Source of the DNA: Bacteroidota bacterium
GTDB lineage: Bacteria; Bacteroidota; Bacteroidia; B-17B0; Aurantibacillaceae
Direction of reading: 5' to 3'
Assembly (NCBI GenBank): GCA_013697245.1
Contig: JACCXH010000071.1
Coordinates: 62,001 to 126,000, forward strand
DNA: 64,000 bases
The notes beneath the pieces were generated by a model that was not told the DNA's origin, ran no database searches, and saw only the letters and a list, made by a program, of their open reading frames with translations. The translations under genes were made by a program, and so were the position numbers. This document shows, in pieces, positions 45,697-55,111 of the stretch (position 1 is its first letter; the number at the start of each line of letters is the position of its first letter).

Positions 45697-46575
45697 ATGA
45701 AAAATATAATAAAATTATTTATCCTTGTTCCCTTTTTAATTCTGACATCGTGTACAGATGTGATCCAGATAAAACTGGATGAGGGGTCAAAAATATACGT
45801 TGTTGATGCGTTTGTAAATAATCTGCGTAGTAATCAGGTTATAAAAGTAACAACTAATGCCAATTATTTTAGTAATCAGGAAACACCGGGCGTAAGCGGT
45901 GCCAGTGTCATTTTAAAAGACCTTACTGCTAATAAGCAATATGTTTTTAATTATACATCTAACGGAAAATATGTATTTACTTTAACGCCGGCAGATACCA
46001 TTGCAAAAACAGATCATAGTTATGAATTAAATGTAACCTTGGATGGTGTAACCTACACGTCGTTTGCAGTTCAAAAAAGAACTGCTGTTATTGATAGTAT
46101 TCTTGTTGTTCAACAAGAGGGTAGTTTTGGTCCGGCAGCCAAAGATACAATGTATAACTGCCTGCTTCTTGCCAGAGATAAAGCAGATAATAACCCCGAT
46201 TATTATTGGATAAAAACTTTTCGCAATGATACCTTAGCCGAAAACCCGGATGAATTGAACGTAAGCATTGATGGTACAGGTGGCATTGTTAACGACCCAC
46301 CGTCTGATACTATTTATTTTACACCACCGGGAACATTTTTAAGTTTTAAATCATTTCATAAATATGATAAATGCAAAGTAGAAGTACACTCAGTATCAAA
46401 AGAAACTTATTTCTTTTTTATACAAGCAATTGCGCAGATAAATAACGGCGGCCTGTTTGCTACCACTCCCGAAAATGTAAAAACTAATATTGTCACCCCC
46501 GATGGCGCTAAAACAAAAGCCATTGGCCGGTTTAATATGGCCGGTGTGGCCACAAAAACAACTCTTGTACAATAA
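45697..46575 (+). CDS. DUF4249 lipoprotein, partner of the TonB receptor
   Basis: A 292-residue protein with a lipobox (LILTSC, Cys about 19) and the DUF4249 pattern: IYVVDAFVNN near the start, repeated beta-strands such as SVILKDLTANKQYVFNY, and a C-terminal GRFNMAGVATKT. It starts five bases after the receptor gene. The pairing is recurrent in Bacteroidota, where the lipoprotein is thought to cap or assist the receptor at the cell surface. Confidence 0.82.
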   Translation: MKNIIKLFILVPFLILTSCTDVIQIKLDEGSKIYVVDAFVNNLRSNQVIKVTTNANYFSNQETPGVSGASVILKDLTANKQYVFNYTSNGKYVFTLTPADTIAKTDHSYELNVTLDGVTYTSFAVQKRTAVIDSILVVQQEGSFGPAAKDTMYNCLLLARDKADNNPDYYWIKTFRNDTLAENPDELNVSIDGTGGIVNDPPSDTIYFTPPGTFLSFKSFHKYDKCKVEVHSVSKETYFFFIQAIAQINNGGLFATTPENVKTNIVTPDGAKTKAIGRFNMAGVATKTTLVQ

Positions 46576-46592
46576 CACTATTGCTTGTTTTT
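46570..46592 (+). terminator. probable terminator after the DUF4249 gene
   Basis: A short stem CAATA/TATTG with loop ACAC overlaps the stop codon and is followed by CTTG and a run of T residues. The stem is only five base pairs, so the call is tentative. Confidence 0.4.
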
Positions 46593-46621
46593 TTAAATAA
46601 AATATGATTTTGGAAAAGGAA

Positions 46622-47617
46622 TTATTTTCCCATCAGTAAGGTCAGATCAACCAAGCGGTTACTATAACCCCACTCGTTATCATACCAGCCAATTATCTTT
46701 ACCAGATTTCCAACTATGCTTGTAAATTCGGCATCATACAATACACTATGCGCATTGCCAATCACATCTACACTTACAATAGGGTCTTCTGTATATTCAA
46801 GTATACCTTTTAAATGTGTTTGAGCTGCCAGTTTAAAAGCCTCATTAATTTCTTTTACCGTTGGGATCTTGGTTAACACACAGGTAATATCCGTTAACGA
46901 ACCATCCGGCACCGGCACCCGCATACCACAGCCACCAATTTTTCCCTCCAGATGCGGAAATATTTTTGTGATCGCTTTTGCAGCCCCGGTTGATGTTGGA
47001 ATAATACTCATCGCTGCAGCCCTTGCCCTGCGCAGGTCTTTATGTGGCGCATCCTGTATGCGCTGATCGCTTGTATAAGAATGCACGGTTGTAATATATG
47101 CTTCTTCAATACCAAACTGGTCTAATACCTTTAACATAGGCGCAGCGCAATTAGTGGTGCAGCTAGCGTTAGAAACAATTACATCATTACTTTCAAGAAC
47201 ATTATCATTTACACCCAAAACTATTGATCTTATGTCATCATCTTTTGCAGGTGCAGATAGTATTACTTTTTTAGCCCCGGCAGCAAGATGTTTGTTGGCA
47301 CTTTCTTTATCTAAAAAATGGCCGGTACACTCCACAACTATATCAATGCTATTTTCTTTCCAGGGTAACTGTCCGGGATCGCTATGCGAAACTATTTTTA
47401 TGGTTTGTCCATTTATAACCAAGCTGTTTCCATTTACTTTAATTTCTCCTTCAAACTTCCTGTGAATAGAGTCATATTTTAATAAATGCGCAAGTGTTGA
47501 AGCGTCTGTAAGATCGTTAATAGCCACTATTTCAATAGCAGGGTTATTAATACTATTGCGTAAATACATTCTACCAATTCTTCCAAAACCATTTATGGCA
47601 ACTCTAATTTTTTTCAT
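46622..47617 (-). CDS. gap: glyceraldehyde-3-phosphate dehydrogenase (phosphorylating)
   Basis: Glycolytic enzyme converting glyceraldehyde 3-phosphate to 1,3-bisphosphoglycerate. The 331-residue protein begins MKKIRVAINGFGRIGRM with the NAD loop. The Asp in AINDLTD favours NAD over NADP. SNASCTTNCAAP holds the catalytic Cys, and WYDNEWGYSNRL the C-terminal signature. An in-frame ATG at 47638, overlapping the upstream stop (TAATG), would add seven residues; I prefer 47617 for its match to the family start, though coupling to the WG-repeat gene is possible. Confidence 0.95.
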   Translation of the reverse strand: MKKIRVAINGFGRIGRMYLRNSINNPAIEIVAINDLTDASTLAHLLKYDSIHRKFEGEIKVNGNSLVINGQTIKIVSHSDPGQLPWKENSIDIVVECTGHFLDKESANKHLAAGAKKVILSAPAKDDDIRSIVLGVNDNVLESNDVIVSNASCTTNCAAPMLKVLDQFGIEEAYITTVHSYTSDQRIQDAPHKDLRRARAAAMSIIPTSTGAAKAITKIFPHLEGKIGGCGMRVPVPDGSLTDITCVLTKIPTVKEINEAFKLAAQTHLKGILEYTEDPIVSVDVIGNAHSVLYDAEFTSIVGNLVKIIGWYDNEWGYSNRLVDLTLLMGK

Positions 47618-47637
47618 TTCAGATCGGTTATAATACA

Positions 47638-48528
47638 TTATTTTTTATAAGGCTTTCTTTGCTTTGAAGCTAGATCAAAAACAAACCACTCGTTCTTGGT
47701 CCGCAATAAAACCTCATCTCTTTCGAAGGGTGTCACTTCATCAGCAGTAAAAATTGTTTCTTCTTTATTTTTTAAATTTAAAAGTATATAATACTCTTTT
47801 GGTTCAAATATCTTATAAATAACAAAGTTCTTAGTTGCCATATCAACATGTCGTTTATAACTTTTAATTTTTTTTCCCTGGTAATCATAAATATCATCAT
47901 CGCCATTATTACCAACGCCTGCACTGCAAGCAACTATTACCGAATCTTTATTATTGATCTTTATACCGGAATAATGGTAAGGAATTATTTCTTCAGCTTT
48001 AAAATTAATTAATCCGGTGTAAACTATGCCTTCTTCAGTTTTTATTTCGGTAATAATGTACTTTGGCTCGGCCGTTAAATAAATTTCGTGATAGCCTTTC
48101 AGCAATGTTTGGCTAAGATCTTTATTAACCAAATATTTTTTGCTTTTTGAACTAACAATAAAATAATTTGGGTTTTCGGTGTATTGTTTTACAGTTAACT
48201 TTCCAAGCGAAAAAACCGAACAGGTATCTGCCCCCTCTGTTTTTATATTTAATTTTTCGCCTGATTTATTTAAATAATTACAGGCGTAGGTTACTGTAAC
48301 TGTTTTAATGAATTTATTGGCAGATGGGCCTTTTGCTTTAAAGCAGGCTAAACAAATTTTGCCGGCAGTATCAAAGTTAAAAACAGTATCATAAACCGGT
48401 CTTATGACCACTTTATCATTTTCTATAATACCCCATTTCGAGTTTTCTTTAAAAGGCAAAGATTGTGCAATTAGTTTTTGTGAAAAAACCAGGCTAACAA
48501 AAACTACTATACTTATAACGAGTCTCAA
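47638..48528 (-). CDS. exported WG-repeat-like protein
   Basis: A 296-residue protein with a signal peptide (VISIVVFVSLVFSQKLIAQ) and a WG-like beta unit (SKWGIIENDKVVIRPVYDTV), with several weaker later repeats such as KKYLVNKDLSQTLLKGYHEI. Function unknown. It is upstream of gap on the same strand, touching its possible start. Confidence 0.6.
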   Translation of the reverse strand: MRLVISIVVFVSLVFSQKLIAQSLPFKENSKWGIIENDKVVIRPVYDTVFNFDTAGKICLACFKAKGPSANKFIKTVTVTYACNYLNKSGEKLNIKTEGADTCSVFSLGKLTVKQYTENPNYFIVSSKSKKYLVNKDLSQTLLKGYHEIYLTAEPKYIITEIKTEEGIVYTGLINFKAEEIIPYHYSGIKINNKDSVIVACSAGVGNNGDDDIYDYQGKKIKSYKRHVDMATKNFVIYKIFEPKEYYILLNLKNKEETIFTADEVTPFERDEVLLRTKNEWFVFDLASKQRKPYKK

Positions 48529-48900
48529 CTTATATTGAACATTAAAAGTAATTAAAATTTGATTTATAAACGAAATTCCCTTGTTTTTTATAAGGAACTA
48601 TAAATTATGGCAGTTCAAGGCTTTAACACAATAAATTTAACTACTTTTGAGGCTGGCTAATTACTAAAAATTTGCTTTTTTGGCTATTTATTGAAGAGGT
48701 ATCAAATTATCATGTATAACTAAAGAAGCGTTCATGAAAAAAGAAATTTATACTATTCCGCTCCCAAATCATATGAACACAACGGTATTTTTAATCTTTA
48801 CGCAAATACCGTATCGCATAACGGGCAATTTTTTACCCACGGGTTGCTTTTTGCTCAACAAAATAATTATACCTGGGTCGAGGGGCCTCTCACTATAAAT
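48529..48900 (+). other. intergenic leader of the DUF748 gene with a promoter box and an inverted repeat
   Basis: This region separates the divergent WG-repeat gene and the DUF748 gene. TACTTTTG at 48642-48649 matches TAnnTTTG and would give a long leader of about 250 bases. Within the leader CGGTATTT (48782-48789) and AAATACCG (48803-48810) form a perfect 8-bp inverted repeat with a 13-base loop. A 54-codon ORF (48734-48898) covers this repeat. Confidence 0.45.
48734..48898 (+). CDS. possible small leader ORF of 54 codons
   Basis: The ATG at 48734 opens a frame reading MKKEIYTIPLPNHMNTTVFL and ending GSRGLSL, with TAA two bases before the ATG of the DUF748 gene. It resembles no family I know, and its composition is not strongly protein-like. 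It may be a regulatory leader peptide, or chance. Confidence 0.2.
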   Translation: MKKEIYTIPLPNHMNTTVFLIFTQIPYRITGNFLPTGCFLLNKIIIPGSRGLSL

Positions 48901-51258
48901 ATGGCGGCAAAAAGATTAAAAAAAGTGATCCTATCTGCTATTAGTCTTATAGTTATAGGACTGGTTCTTATTATTGTGTTTATTTCGCCTCTTTCAAAAT
49001 ACATTATTGAAAAATACGATGAAAAATTTTTGGGCCGTAAAATTACACTTGACTGGGCTTATGTAAATCCTTTTACAGGTTACGTGCATCTTAACAACGC
49101 TAGAGTATATGAGCCAAATGGCGACACGCTTTTTTTTGTTGCTAAGGGCATAAGCGCTAATTTTTCGATGCACAAATTGTTTTCAAGAACTTATGAAATT
49201 ACCGAGCTGATATTAGATGAACCCCATGGTGTTATTATGCAGGATACATCAAAGAAATTAAATTTTACCGATATCATTGAACGCTTTTCGCCAAAGCACA
49301 AAGTAAAAAAAACAAAAAAAGGACCTGTTCATTTTAATCTTCTTAACTTAAAAATAAATAACGGTTATTTTGTTTATCGCGATCTTTCGATTCCGGTGTA
49401 CTATCCAATAAAAAATGTAAACATCGAAAGTACCGGTTTTAGATGGGATTCTGATACCATTGCGGCAAAATTTTCTTTTCTTGCCGGTTTAGGTAAAGGC
49501 GATGCAAAAGGCAACTTTAAAATAAACATCAAAAATCTGGATTATCAACTGTCTACCATTTTTAATAAATATGATCTTAAGTTTATTGAGCAATATTTAA
49601 AAGACCTGATAAATTACGGCACCTTTTATGCCAACCTGGATTGCGATATTAAAGCTACCGGAAATTTTAGAAGAGCGGAAGACCTTATAGCAAAAGGTTT
49701 GCTGGCCATTAACGATTTTCATTTTGGGAAAGACAAAAATGATGATTACGCCTCTTTTAAAAAATTTGCAATAAAAGTCTATGAACTAAGTCCGAAAAAT
49801 AAAAAATACAATATTGATTCTGTATCGCTTAACAAACCGTTTCTTAAATATGAGCGCTACGATCACTTGGATAATTTGCAAACCATTTTCGGAAAAAAAG
49901 GTACTAAGGTCTCATCGGCAAAAGAGTCGAGAAGGTTTAACCTTATCTTTGAAATTGCGGATTACGTTGTTAAGCTATCGAAAAATTTCTTGAAAAGTAA
50001 TTACAAAGTAAACCGTGTAGCCATTTATAACGGCAACCTGCTTTATAATGATTATAAATTAAGCGAAAAAGTTTCTCTCGGTTTAAGACCGTTCTCCGTT
50101 ATTGGCGATTCAATCAGCAAAAATAATGATCGCGTAAAGTTTGACCTAAGGTCCGGACTTAATCCATACGGCGATATTGCTGTTCATATAAGCATTAATC
50201 CAAAAGACAGTTCAGATTTTGATATGCAATACAATCTTCAAAAGATTCCGGCAACACTTTTTAATCCTTACCTGGTTAATTATACTTCTTATCCGTTAAA
50301 CAGGGGAACCATACAAATAAATGGCAACTGGCGTGTACGCTCGGGTATCATACAAAGCAATAATCATTTATTAGTGATCGATCCTCGGGTTGGTAACCGC
50401 GTACACAACCAAAATACTAAATGGATACCCTTACCATTGGTAATGGCTATTGTGAGAGAAAGGGGTAATGTTATAGATTATGAAATACCTATTACCGGTA
50501 ACTTAAACAAACCAAAGATCCATTGGCACGATATAATTACGGATGTATTCACAAATATTTTCATAAACCCACCCACTACACCTTATAGGTTAAAAGTAAA
50601 AAAAATTGAAAAAACCATCGAAAAAACCAATTACGTAAAATGGCAAATGCTTCAGGTTGAAATCTATCATTCGCAAGAAAAATTTCTGAAAAAAGTTGCC
50701 AAATATTTGGAAGATAATCCTGACGCATCTATTTCAGTCTATCCACAAACATACGAGGCAAAAGAAAAAGAATACATTTTATTTTATGAAGCCAAGAAAA
50801 AATATTTTTTAGCTACTAATAATAAAAAAGAAAACGATTACACCGAAGAGGATTCTTTGGCTGTAGTAAAAATGCCGATCAAAGATTCTTTGTTCTTTCA
50901 TTATGTTACCAAACATTGCCATGACCCACTTTTATTTACCATCCAGGGAAAATGCGAATATTATATTGGAAAAGCGTTTGTTGATAAGCGTTTCGCGCAA
51001 TTATTACATACCCGAAAAAATGCATTTTTAGAGCCGTTTAAAGAAAATGGAACTAACAAGCGTGTAAAGATCCACCAGAATGAAAACTCTATTCCTTACA
51101 GCGGCTTTTCGTTCTTTAAAATAGATTATAATGGTAAGATGCCTGAGAATTTAATTGAGGCTTACAAAGATATGGATGAATTAAATGATGAATCGCCAAG
51201 AGATAAATACAGTAGCATCCGAAAAAAAATAAAGAGCATGTTTAAAAAGAAACCATAA
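48901..51258 (+). CDS. DUF748 (AsmA-like) protein
   Basis: A 785-residue protein with one N-terminal TM (ILSAISLIVIGLVLIIVF). A long beta-rich body follows, in which GRKITLDWAYVNPFTGYVHLNNARVYEPNGD (split by family-variable residues) is the usual DUF748 opening. PLNRGTIQINGNWRV and ITGNLNKPKIHW are further conserved parts, and the tail is basic (KKIKSMFKKKP). AsmA-like proteins bridge the periplasm and are implicated in lipid transport and envelope integrity. I chose the ATG at 48901 over an upstream TTG at 48844, because the N-terminus then begins directly before the TM. Confidence 0.75.
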   Translation: MAAKRLKKVILSAISLIVIGLVLIIVFISPLSKYIIEKYDEKFLGRKITLDWAYVNPFTGYVHLNNARVYEPNGDTLFFVAKGISANFSMHKLFSRTYEITELILDEPHGVIMQDTSKKLNFTDIIERFSPKHKVKKTKKGPVHFNLLNLKINNGYFVYRDLSIPVYYPIKNVNIESTGFRWDSDTIAAKFSFLAGLGKGDAKGNFKINIKNLDYQLSTIFNKYDLKFIEQYLKDLINYGTFYANLDCDIKATGNFRRAEDLIAKGLLAINDFHFGKDKNDDYASFKKFAIKVYELSPKNKKYNIDSVSLNKPFLKYERYDHLDNLQTIFGKKGTKVSSAKESRRFNLIFEIADYVVKLSKNFLKSNYKVNRVAIYNGNLLYNDYKLSEKVSLGLRPFSVIGDSISKNNDRVKFDLRSGLNPYGDIAVHISINPKDSSDFDMQYNLQKIPATLFNPYLVNYTSYPLNRGTIQINGNWRVRSGIIQSNNHLLVIDPRVGNRVHNQNTKWIPLPLVMAIVRERGNVIDYEIPITGNLNKPKIHWHDIITDVFTNIFINPPTTPYRLKVKKIEKTIEKTNYVKWQMLQVEIYHSQEKFLKKVAKYLEDNPDASISVYPQTYEAKEKEYILFYEAKKKYFLATNNKKENDYTEEDSLAVVKMPIKDSLFFHYVTKHCHDPLLFTIQGKCEYYIGKAFVDKRFAQLLHTRKNAFLEPFKENGTNKRVKIHQNENSIPYSGFSFFKIDYNGKMPENLIEAYKDMDELNDESPRDKYSSIRKKIKSMFKKKP

Positions 51259-51425
51259 CAAGCTCATATTAAGTATTTTTCGCATCAATAATTTTACCTC
51301 AGTTCTTCCGCTAATTTTTCTCTTTTTTCAAGATGTCCGCTCAAGGCAACGGGGTATTATAAAACAATAAAATTAAATCCCCACATTAATTGTTTGGCAT
51401 ATTCTTAGCATACATTCATTATAAT

Positions 51426-52145
51426 ATGAAAACCTTTCACATCGGCTGTTCGGGATATTATTATCCTAATTGGAAAAATAAATTTTATCCGGCAGGAACA
51501 GCGCCAAAAAACTGGCTGGAATATTATAGCACGGTCTTTAATACAGTAGAATTAAACGGCACTTTTTATCGCACGCCAAAACTTTCAGATCTAAAAAAAT
51601 ACGCAGCAGTAACACCCAAAGATTTTACATTTTCGGTAAAAATGAATAAATATATTACGCATACAATTAAAATGAAGGATTCAGGTGAAGACATCCTTAA
51701 ATTACAAGGCCTTATAATGGAAGGTTTGCAAAATAAACTGTCTTGTTTTTTATTTCAGTTACCGCCTTCATTTCATTATTCGGATGAGAACTTAGAACGT
51801 ATCATTAATAATATTCCGCCGCATGCACAAAACGTTATCGAATTCAGACACATTTCCTGGTGGAATGACGATGTGGTTAAAGCTTTTAAAAAGGCAAAGC
51901 TCACTTTTTGCAATATTGATCATCCGGCTATCAAATCATTTTTTATCCGCACAACACCTTATTTCTATTTGCGATTGCACGGCAATCCAGAATTATTTAA
52001 ATCATCTTACGCCAAATCCGAGCTTGAAAATTTTTCGGATAAATTTCCCGCAACTGCTAAGTTTTATTCTGTTTATTTTAATAATACCTACTATGAGGCA
52101 GGATATACAAACGCTTTACAATTAATGAACATTATTGAAAAATAA
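51426..52145 (+). CDS. DUF72 (YecE-like) protein
   Basis: A 239-residue cytoplasmic protein with a TIM-barrel-like DUF72 pattern: IGCSGYYYPNWKNKFYP at the start, NTVELNGTFYRTP, FTFSVKMNKYITH, FLFQLPPSFHY and YLRLHGNPELF near the end. The biochemical role of the family is unsettled. An in-frame upstream ATG (51390) would add 12 hydrophobic residues that look non-native. It is followed after six bases by the Nei-type glycosylase gene, suggesting co-transcription. Confidence 0.88.
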   Translation: MKTFHIGCSGYYYPNWKNKFYPAGTAPKNWLEYYSTVFNTVELNGTFYRTPKLSDLKKYAAVTPKDFTFSVKMNKYITHTIKMKDSGEDILKLQGLIMEGLQNKLSCFLFQLPPSFHYSDENLERIINNIPPHAQNVIEFRHISWWNDDVVKAFKKAKLTFCNIDHPAIKSFFIRTTPYFYLRLHGNPELFKSSYAKSELENFSDKFPATAKFYSVYFNNTYYEAGYTNALQLMNIIEK

Positions 52146-52151
52146 AGATCG

Positions 52152-52895
52152 ATGCCGGAAGGACCGTCCATAGTTATATTAAAAGAAGAGTTAGACGCTT
52201 TTAAAGGAAAGAAAGTGCTAGAGGCAAATGGAAATTCAAAAATTGATATTCAAAGCCTGATAAACAAAAAAATAACTGATATAAAAAGCTGGGGCAAACA
52301 TCTTTTAATATGTTTTGACAATATGTACCTCAGGATCCATCTTTTAATGTTTGGTAGCTACAGGATCAATGAAAAAAAAGATACAACACCAAGACTAAGC
52401 ATGAAATTTAAAGCAGGCGAGATCAATTTTTATAATTGCAGTATTAAGCTCATTCCCGGTGATCCGGATGATACTTATAAATGGGAAACAGATGTTATGT
52501 CTGACCAATGGAATTCTAAGATCGCAGAAAAAAAACTTGCAACGCTAAAAAAAGTAAAAGTATGTGACGTGCTTTTAAATCAGGAAACGTTTTCCGGCGT
52601 TGGTAACATTATTAAGAATGAAGTATTGTTTCGCATAAAAGTGCACCCTGAATCTTATGTTAGTGCATTATCGCCTAAAAAATTAAAAGACCTGGTAAAA
52701 GAAGCGCGCGAATACAGTTGGGATTTTTACAAATGGAAAAAGAAGTTCGAATTAAGAAAGCATTGGTTAATATACAGGCAAAAAGAATGTCCGAGGTGTA
52801 AGATCAAAACAATTACCGAATACATGGGAAAAACCAATCGGTTAACCTGTTATTGTTCAAACTGTCAGAAATTATATTCTACAATAAAAAAGTAA
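52152..52895 (+). CDS. endonuclease VIII-like (Nei/Fpg family) DNA glycosylase
   Basis: Removes oxidised bases and nicks the abasic site. The 247-residue protein starts MPEGPS, giving the catalytic Pro2 and Glu3; Gly-Pro at positions 4-5 is Nei-like rather than Fpg-like (ELPE). SWGKHLLICF has the beta-hairpin Lys, FSGVGNIIKNEVLF the helix-2-turn-helix, and a C-terminal CPRC...CSNC zinc finger is intact. I leave the symbol blank because the subfamily cannot be fixed by eye. Confidence 0.85.
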   Translation: MPEGPSIVILKEELDAFKGKKVLEANGNSKIDIQSLINKKITDIKSWGKHLLICFDNMYLRIHLLMFGSYRINEKKDTTPRLSMKFKAGEINFYNCSIKLIPGDPDDTYKWETDVMSDQWNSKIAEKKLATLKKVKVCDVLLNQETFSGVGNIIKNEVLFRIKVHPESYVSALSPKKLKDLVKEAREYSWDFYKWKKKFELRKHWLIYRQKECPRCKIKTITEYMGKTNRLTCYCSNCQKLYSTIKK

Positions 52896-52903
52896 ATGCT
52901 TCC

Positions 52904-53326
52904 TCAGTTTAAATGTATACGTACCAGCACAAGATACAACACCAGCATAATAACAGACGGGATTGAAAAAATTAAAGTGAAAACATAGGATAAGGCCTGC
53001 GCATCGCTGGATGCGCCATAGTGAAAATTACTGTAAGAATATAAGGTATAAATTATTAGACCAATATAAATTATTTGGGAAGCCAGGTAGATCCAAAAAC
53101 CGATGACCTTGCGCGTGAGCATAATAATTGCCGCTGTTAAAGTAGACAAATGACATATTATAAAAGCATATCCCCTCCAGTAATCAGTATTGTTTGAAAA
53201 ATCGGCCACTACTTCATACAACAAACACCTTATCAAACCAAACACCGAACCTATAATAGTTAGTATGCAAAGTACGAGCACTACCGCAGGCATTGATTGT
53301 TTTTTGGTGTTTTCGTTAGTTAACAT
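52904..53326 (-). CDS. small four-TM membrane protein
   Basis: A 140-residue protein with four predicted TM segments (VVLVLCILTIIGSVFGLI, YAFIICHLSTLTAAIIML, GFWIYLASQIIYIGLII and VFTLIFSIPSVIMLVLYLVL), with no soluble domain. I recognise no family. Its 3' end is convergent with the Nei-type gene, eight bases away. Confidence 0.6.
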   Translation of the reverse strand: MLTNENTKKQSMPAVVLVLCILTIIGSVFGLIRCLLYEVVADFSNNTDYWRGYAFIICHLSTLTAAIIMLTRKVIGFWIYLASQIIYIGLIIYTLYSYSNFHYGASSDAQALSYVFTLIFSIPSVIMLVLYLVLVRIHLN

Positions 53327-53591
53327 ATTTTCTATTCATTGCGTCTCGCTAAATTAAAAAATACCATCGCATCCGCCTATTAAAATACAAGTGTATACAT
53401 TATTCCACACAGTACACAAGTTGGGTATCTTTTTTGCAATATCGCATGTTGCATTTAATCAATATAAATTTAATTATAGTCTATATCTACTATTATTAGC
53501 CTTTAAATGGTATTTATTGTGTATTTATCTTCATAGCCACAAGCTGGTATTGTATTTGCATATTATAAGTAATAAATTAAAAATAAAAAAC

Positions 53592-53747
53592 ATGGGTAAT
53601 ATTCTTTATACAGTAGCAGTAATTTTAGTAGTTGTTTGGGCAATAGGTTTCTTAGGTTTCCACGCCGGAGGCATCATTCATATCTTATTAATAATAGCAG
53701 TAATTTCTATATTACTAAGACTTATTCAGGGCAATAAGCCTATTTAA
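53592..53747 (+). CDS. small lmo0937-like membrane protein
   Basis: A 51-residue protein with two TM segments (ILYTVAVILVVVWAIGFLGF and IIHILLIIAVISILLRLI) separated by a HAGG turn. Length, order and the ending match the lmo0937 family, common in Bacteroidota and often stress-related, without known function. I chose the ATG at 53592; the longer in-frame start at 53391 gives an implausible N-terminus. Confidence 0.8.
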   Translation: MGNILYTVAVILVVVWAIGFLGFHAGGIIHILLIIAVISILLRLIQGNKPI

Positions 53748-53920
53748 GCAAATTTTTTGGAATAAATTAAACGCTTGTAAGGTTAGTTAAACTATGATAG
53801 TTTTATACTAATACGCCATAGTATTTTATTTTATTCACGATTTTTTGTGTTTGGTTCGACGTAATCTTATAAATAGATCTTGGTCTTTTTCTTGATACAT
53901 AGCATTGTATAAAAAAATCT

Positions 53921-54751
53921 TTAAAACAAAGAAGTTTGAATAGCTTCTATTTTCGGATGTTTTATTTTTTCGGTAAAACTTTGGCTACCGGTAATCTCAT
54001 AGATATCTGTTTCATTATCACGCGAGGCTATATAAATATTAGTTTTCCCGGCGTGTTTTAAAAACATTTCTTTCACGATTTTTGGGTCGTTATTATCTCT
54101 TGAAAGATGGGATAGAAAAACATGGCTCATAAATTCAGGTTTGTGTTTCACGAAAATTTCTAAAGCCTGAATGTTGGACAAATGGCCTTTGTCGCTACTA
54201 ACGCGCTGTTTTAAATAATAAGGGTAATGCCCGCTCTCTAACATTTCTACATCATAATTCGCTTCTAAAAAAACCGCATGGCATTGTTTAAAATTATTTA
54301 CTACATGCTCGCAGGCCGATCCGATATCGGTTAACACACCAATGGTAACCCCATTTCCTGCAATTATAAAACTGTATGGGTCTGATGCGTCATGAAATTT
54401 AGGAAATGCCTTTACACTAAGTCCACCAATCGTAACTTCTTTATATGCGCTAAAGATCTTGTTTAGTTCTGGCATAAGATACAGGCCGCTTTGGTTTAAG
54501 GTGGCCGGAGTAATATATACAGGTATTTTAAACTTTCTTGATAATACTTCAACACCTTTAATGTGATCTGAATGTTCGTGTGAAATAAAAATAGCTTTTA
54601 CTTTTTCGATGTTTAGTCCAAGGCGTTTCATTCTTTTTTCCGTCTCGCGACAGGAGATCCCGGCATCTACTAATACAGCTTCCCGGCTATTACCAATGTA
54701 ATAGCAATTACCATTACTACCAGAGTTAAGAGATGCAATAAAGAGTGACAT
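53921..54751 (-). CDS. YycJ-like MBL-fold hydrolase
   Basis: A 276-residue cytoplasmic metallo-beta-lactamase-fold protein. LNSGSNGNCYYIG at the N-terminus and SHEHSDHIKG (metal ligands HxHxDH) are typical of the YycJ/WalJ group of single-strand-DNA-directed exonucleases. LTDIGSACEHV and VFLEANYDVEML hold later ligands, and VFLSHLSRDNN the C-terminal His. No WalK/WalR pair is present, as expected outside Firmicutes. Confidence 0.88.
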   Translation of the reverse strand: MSLFIASLNSGSNGNCYYIGNSREAVLVDAGISCRETEKRMKRLGLNIEKVKAIFISHEHSDHIKGVEVLSRKFKIPVYITPATLNQSGLYLMPELNKIFSAYKEVTIGGLSVKAFPKFHDASDPYSFIIAGNGVTIGVLTDIGSACEHVVNNFKQCHAVFLEANYDVEMLESGHYPYYLKQRVSSDKGHLSNIQALEIFVKHKPEFMSHVFLSHLSRDNNDPKIVKEMFLKHAGKTNIYIASRDNETDIYEITGSQSFTEKIKHPKIEAIQTSLF

Positions 54752-54956
54752 AATTATTGTAAAGAAACCGAATTTAAAACAAAGAAACAGTGCCTTATTT
54801 AGAATTTATAAAAAACATATGAATGCTTTTTCATGATTTTGATACATTTAAATTGTTAATTACCTGTTTAAATCATTTTGGTTAAAAACCGTTTCACAAC
54901 ATTGGGTTTACAAATAACAAAGGTTGTGGTAACAAAATGGTTTTATCTTTATGTTG

Positions 54957-55079
54957 GTTATGGTTGTTCTATAATATAATTCCAACAAACCGACACCAAA
55001 GCCTTAGTAATGGTGGGATACGGTTCAAAAATTTGGTTATGGTTATTAAAAAGCCGGGTTAACTACCCCGGCTTTTTTT
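54957..55079 (+). ncRNA. candidate small RNA ending in a strong terminator
   Basis: A -33-like TTG (54924-54926) and TATCTTTA (54944-54951, one mismatch to TAnnTTTG) could start a transcript near 54957 that ends at the hairpin at 55048-55079. The 12-base direct repeat TTGGTTATGGTT occurs at 54954-54965 and 55033-55044. The only ORF reading through it runs into the terminator. This is inference from layout; I recognise no RNA family. Confidence 0.3.
55048..55079 (+). terminator. strong Rho-independent terminator
   Basis: AAAAAGCCGGG pairs with CCCGGCTTTTT around the loop TTAACTAC, giving six G-C pairs followed by a run of T. No annotated gene ends just upstream on the plus strand, so the transcript it stops is unaccounted for. 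Confidence 0.85.
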
Positions 55080-55111
55080 GTAACCATTCTCGTTTTCTAG
55101 ATTATATAATT

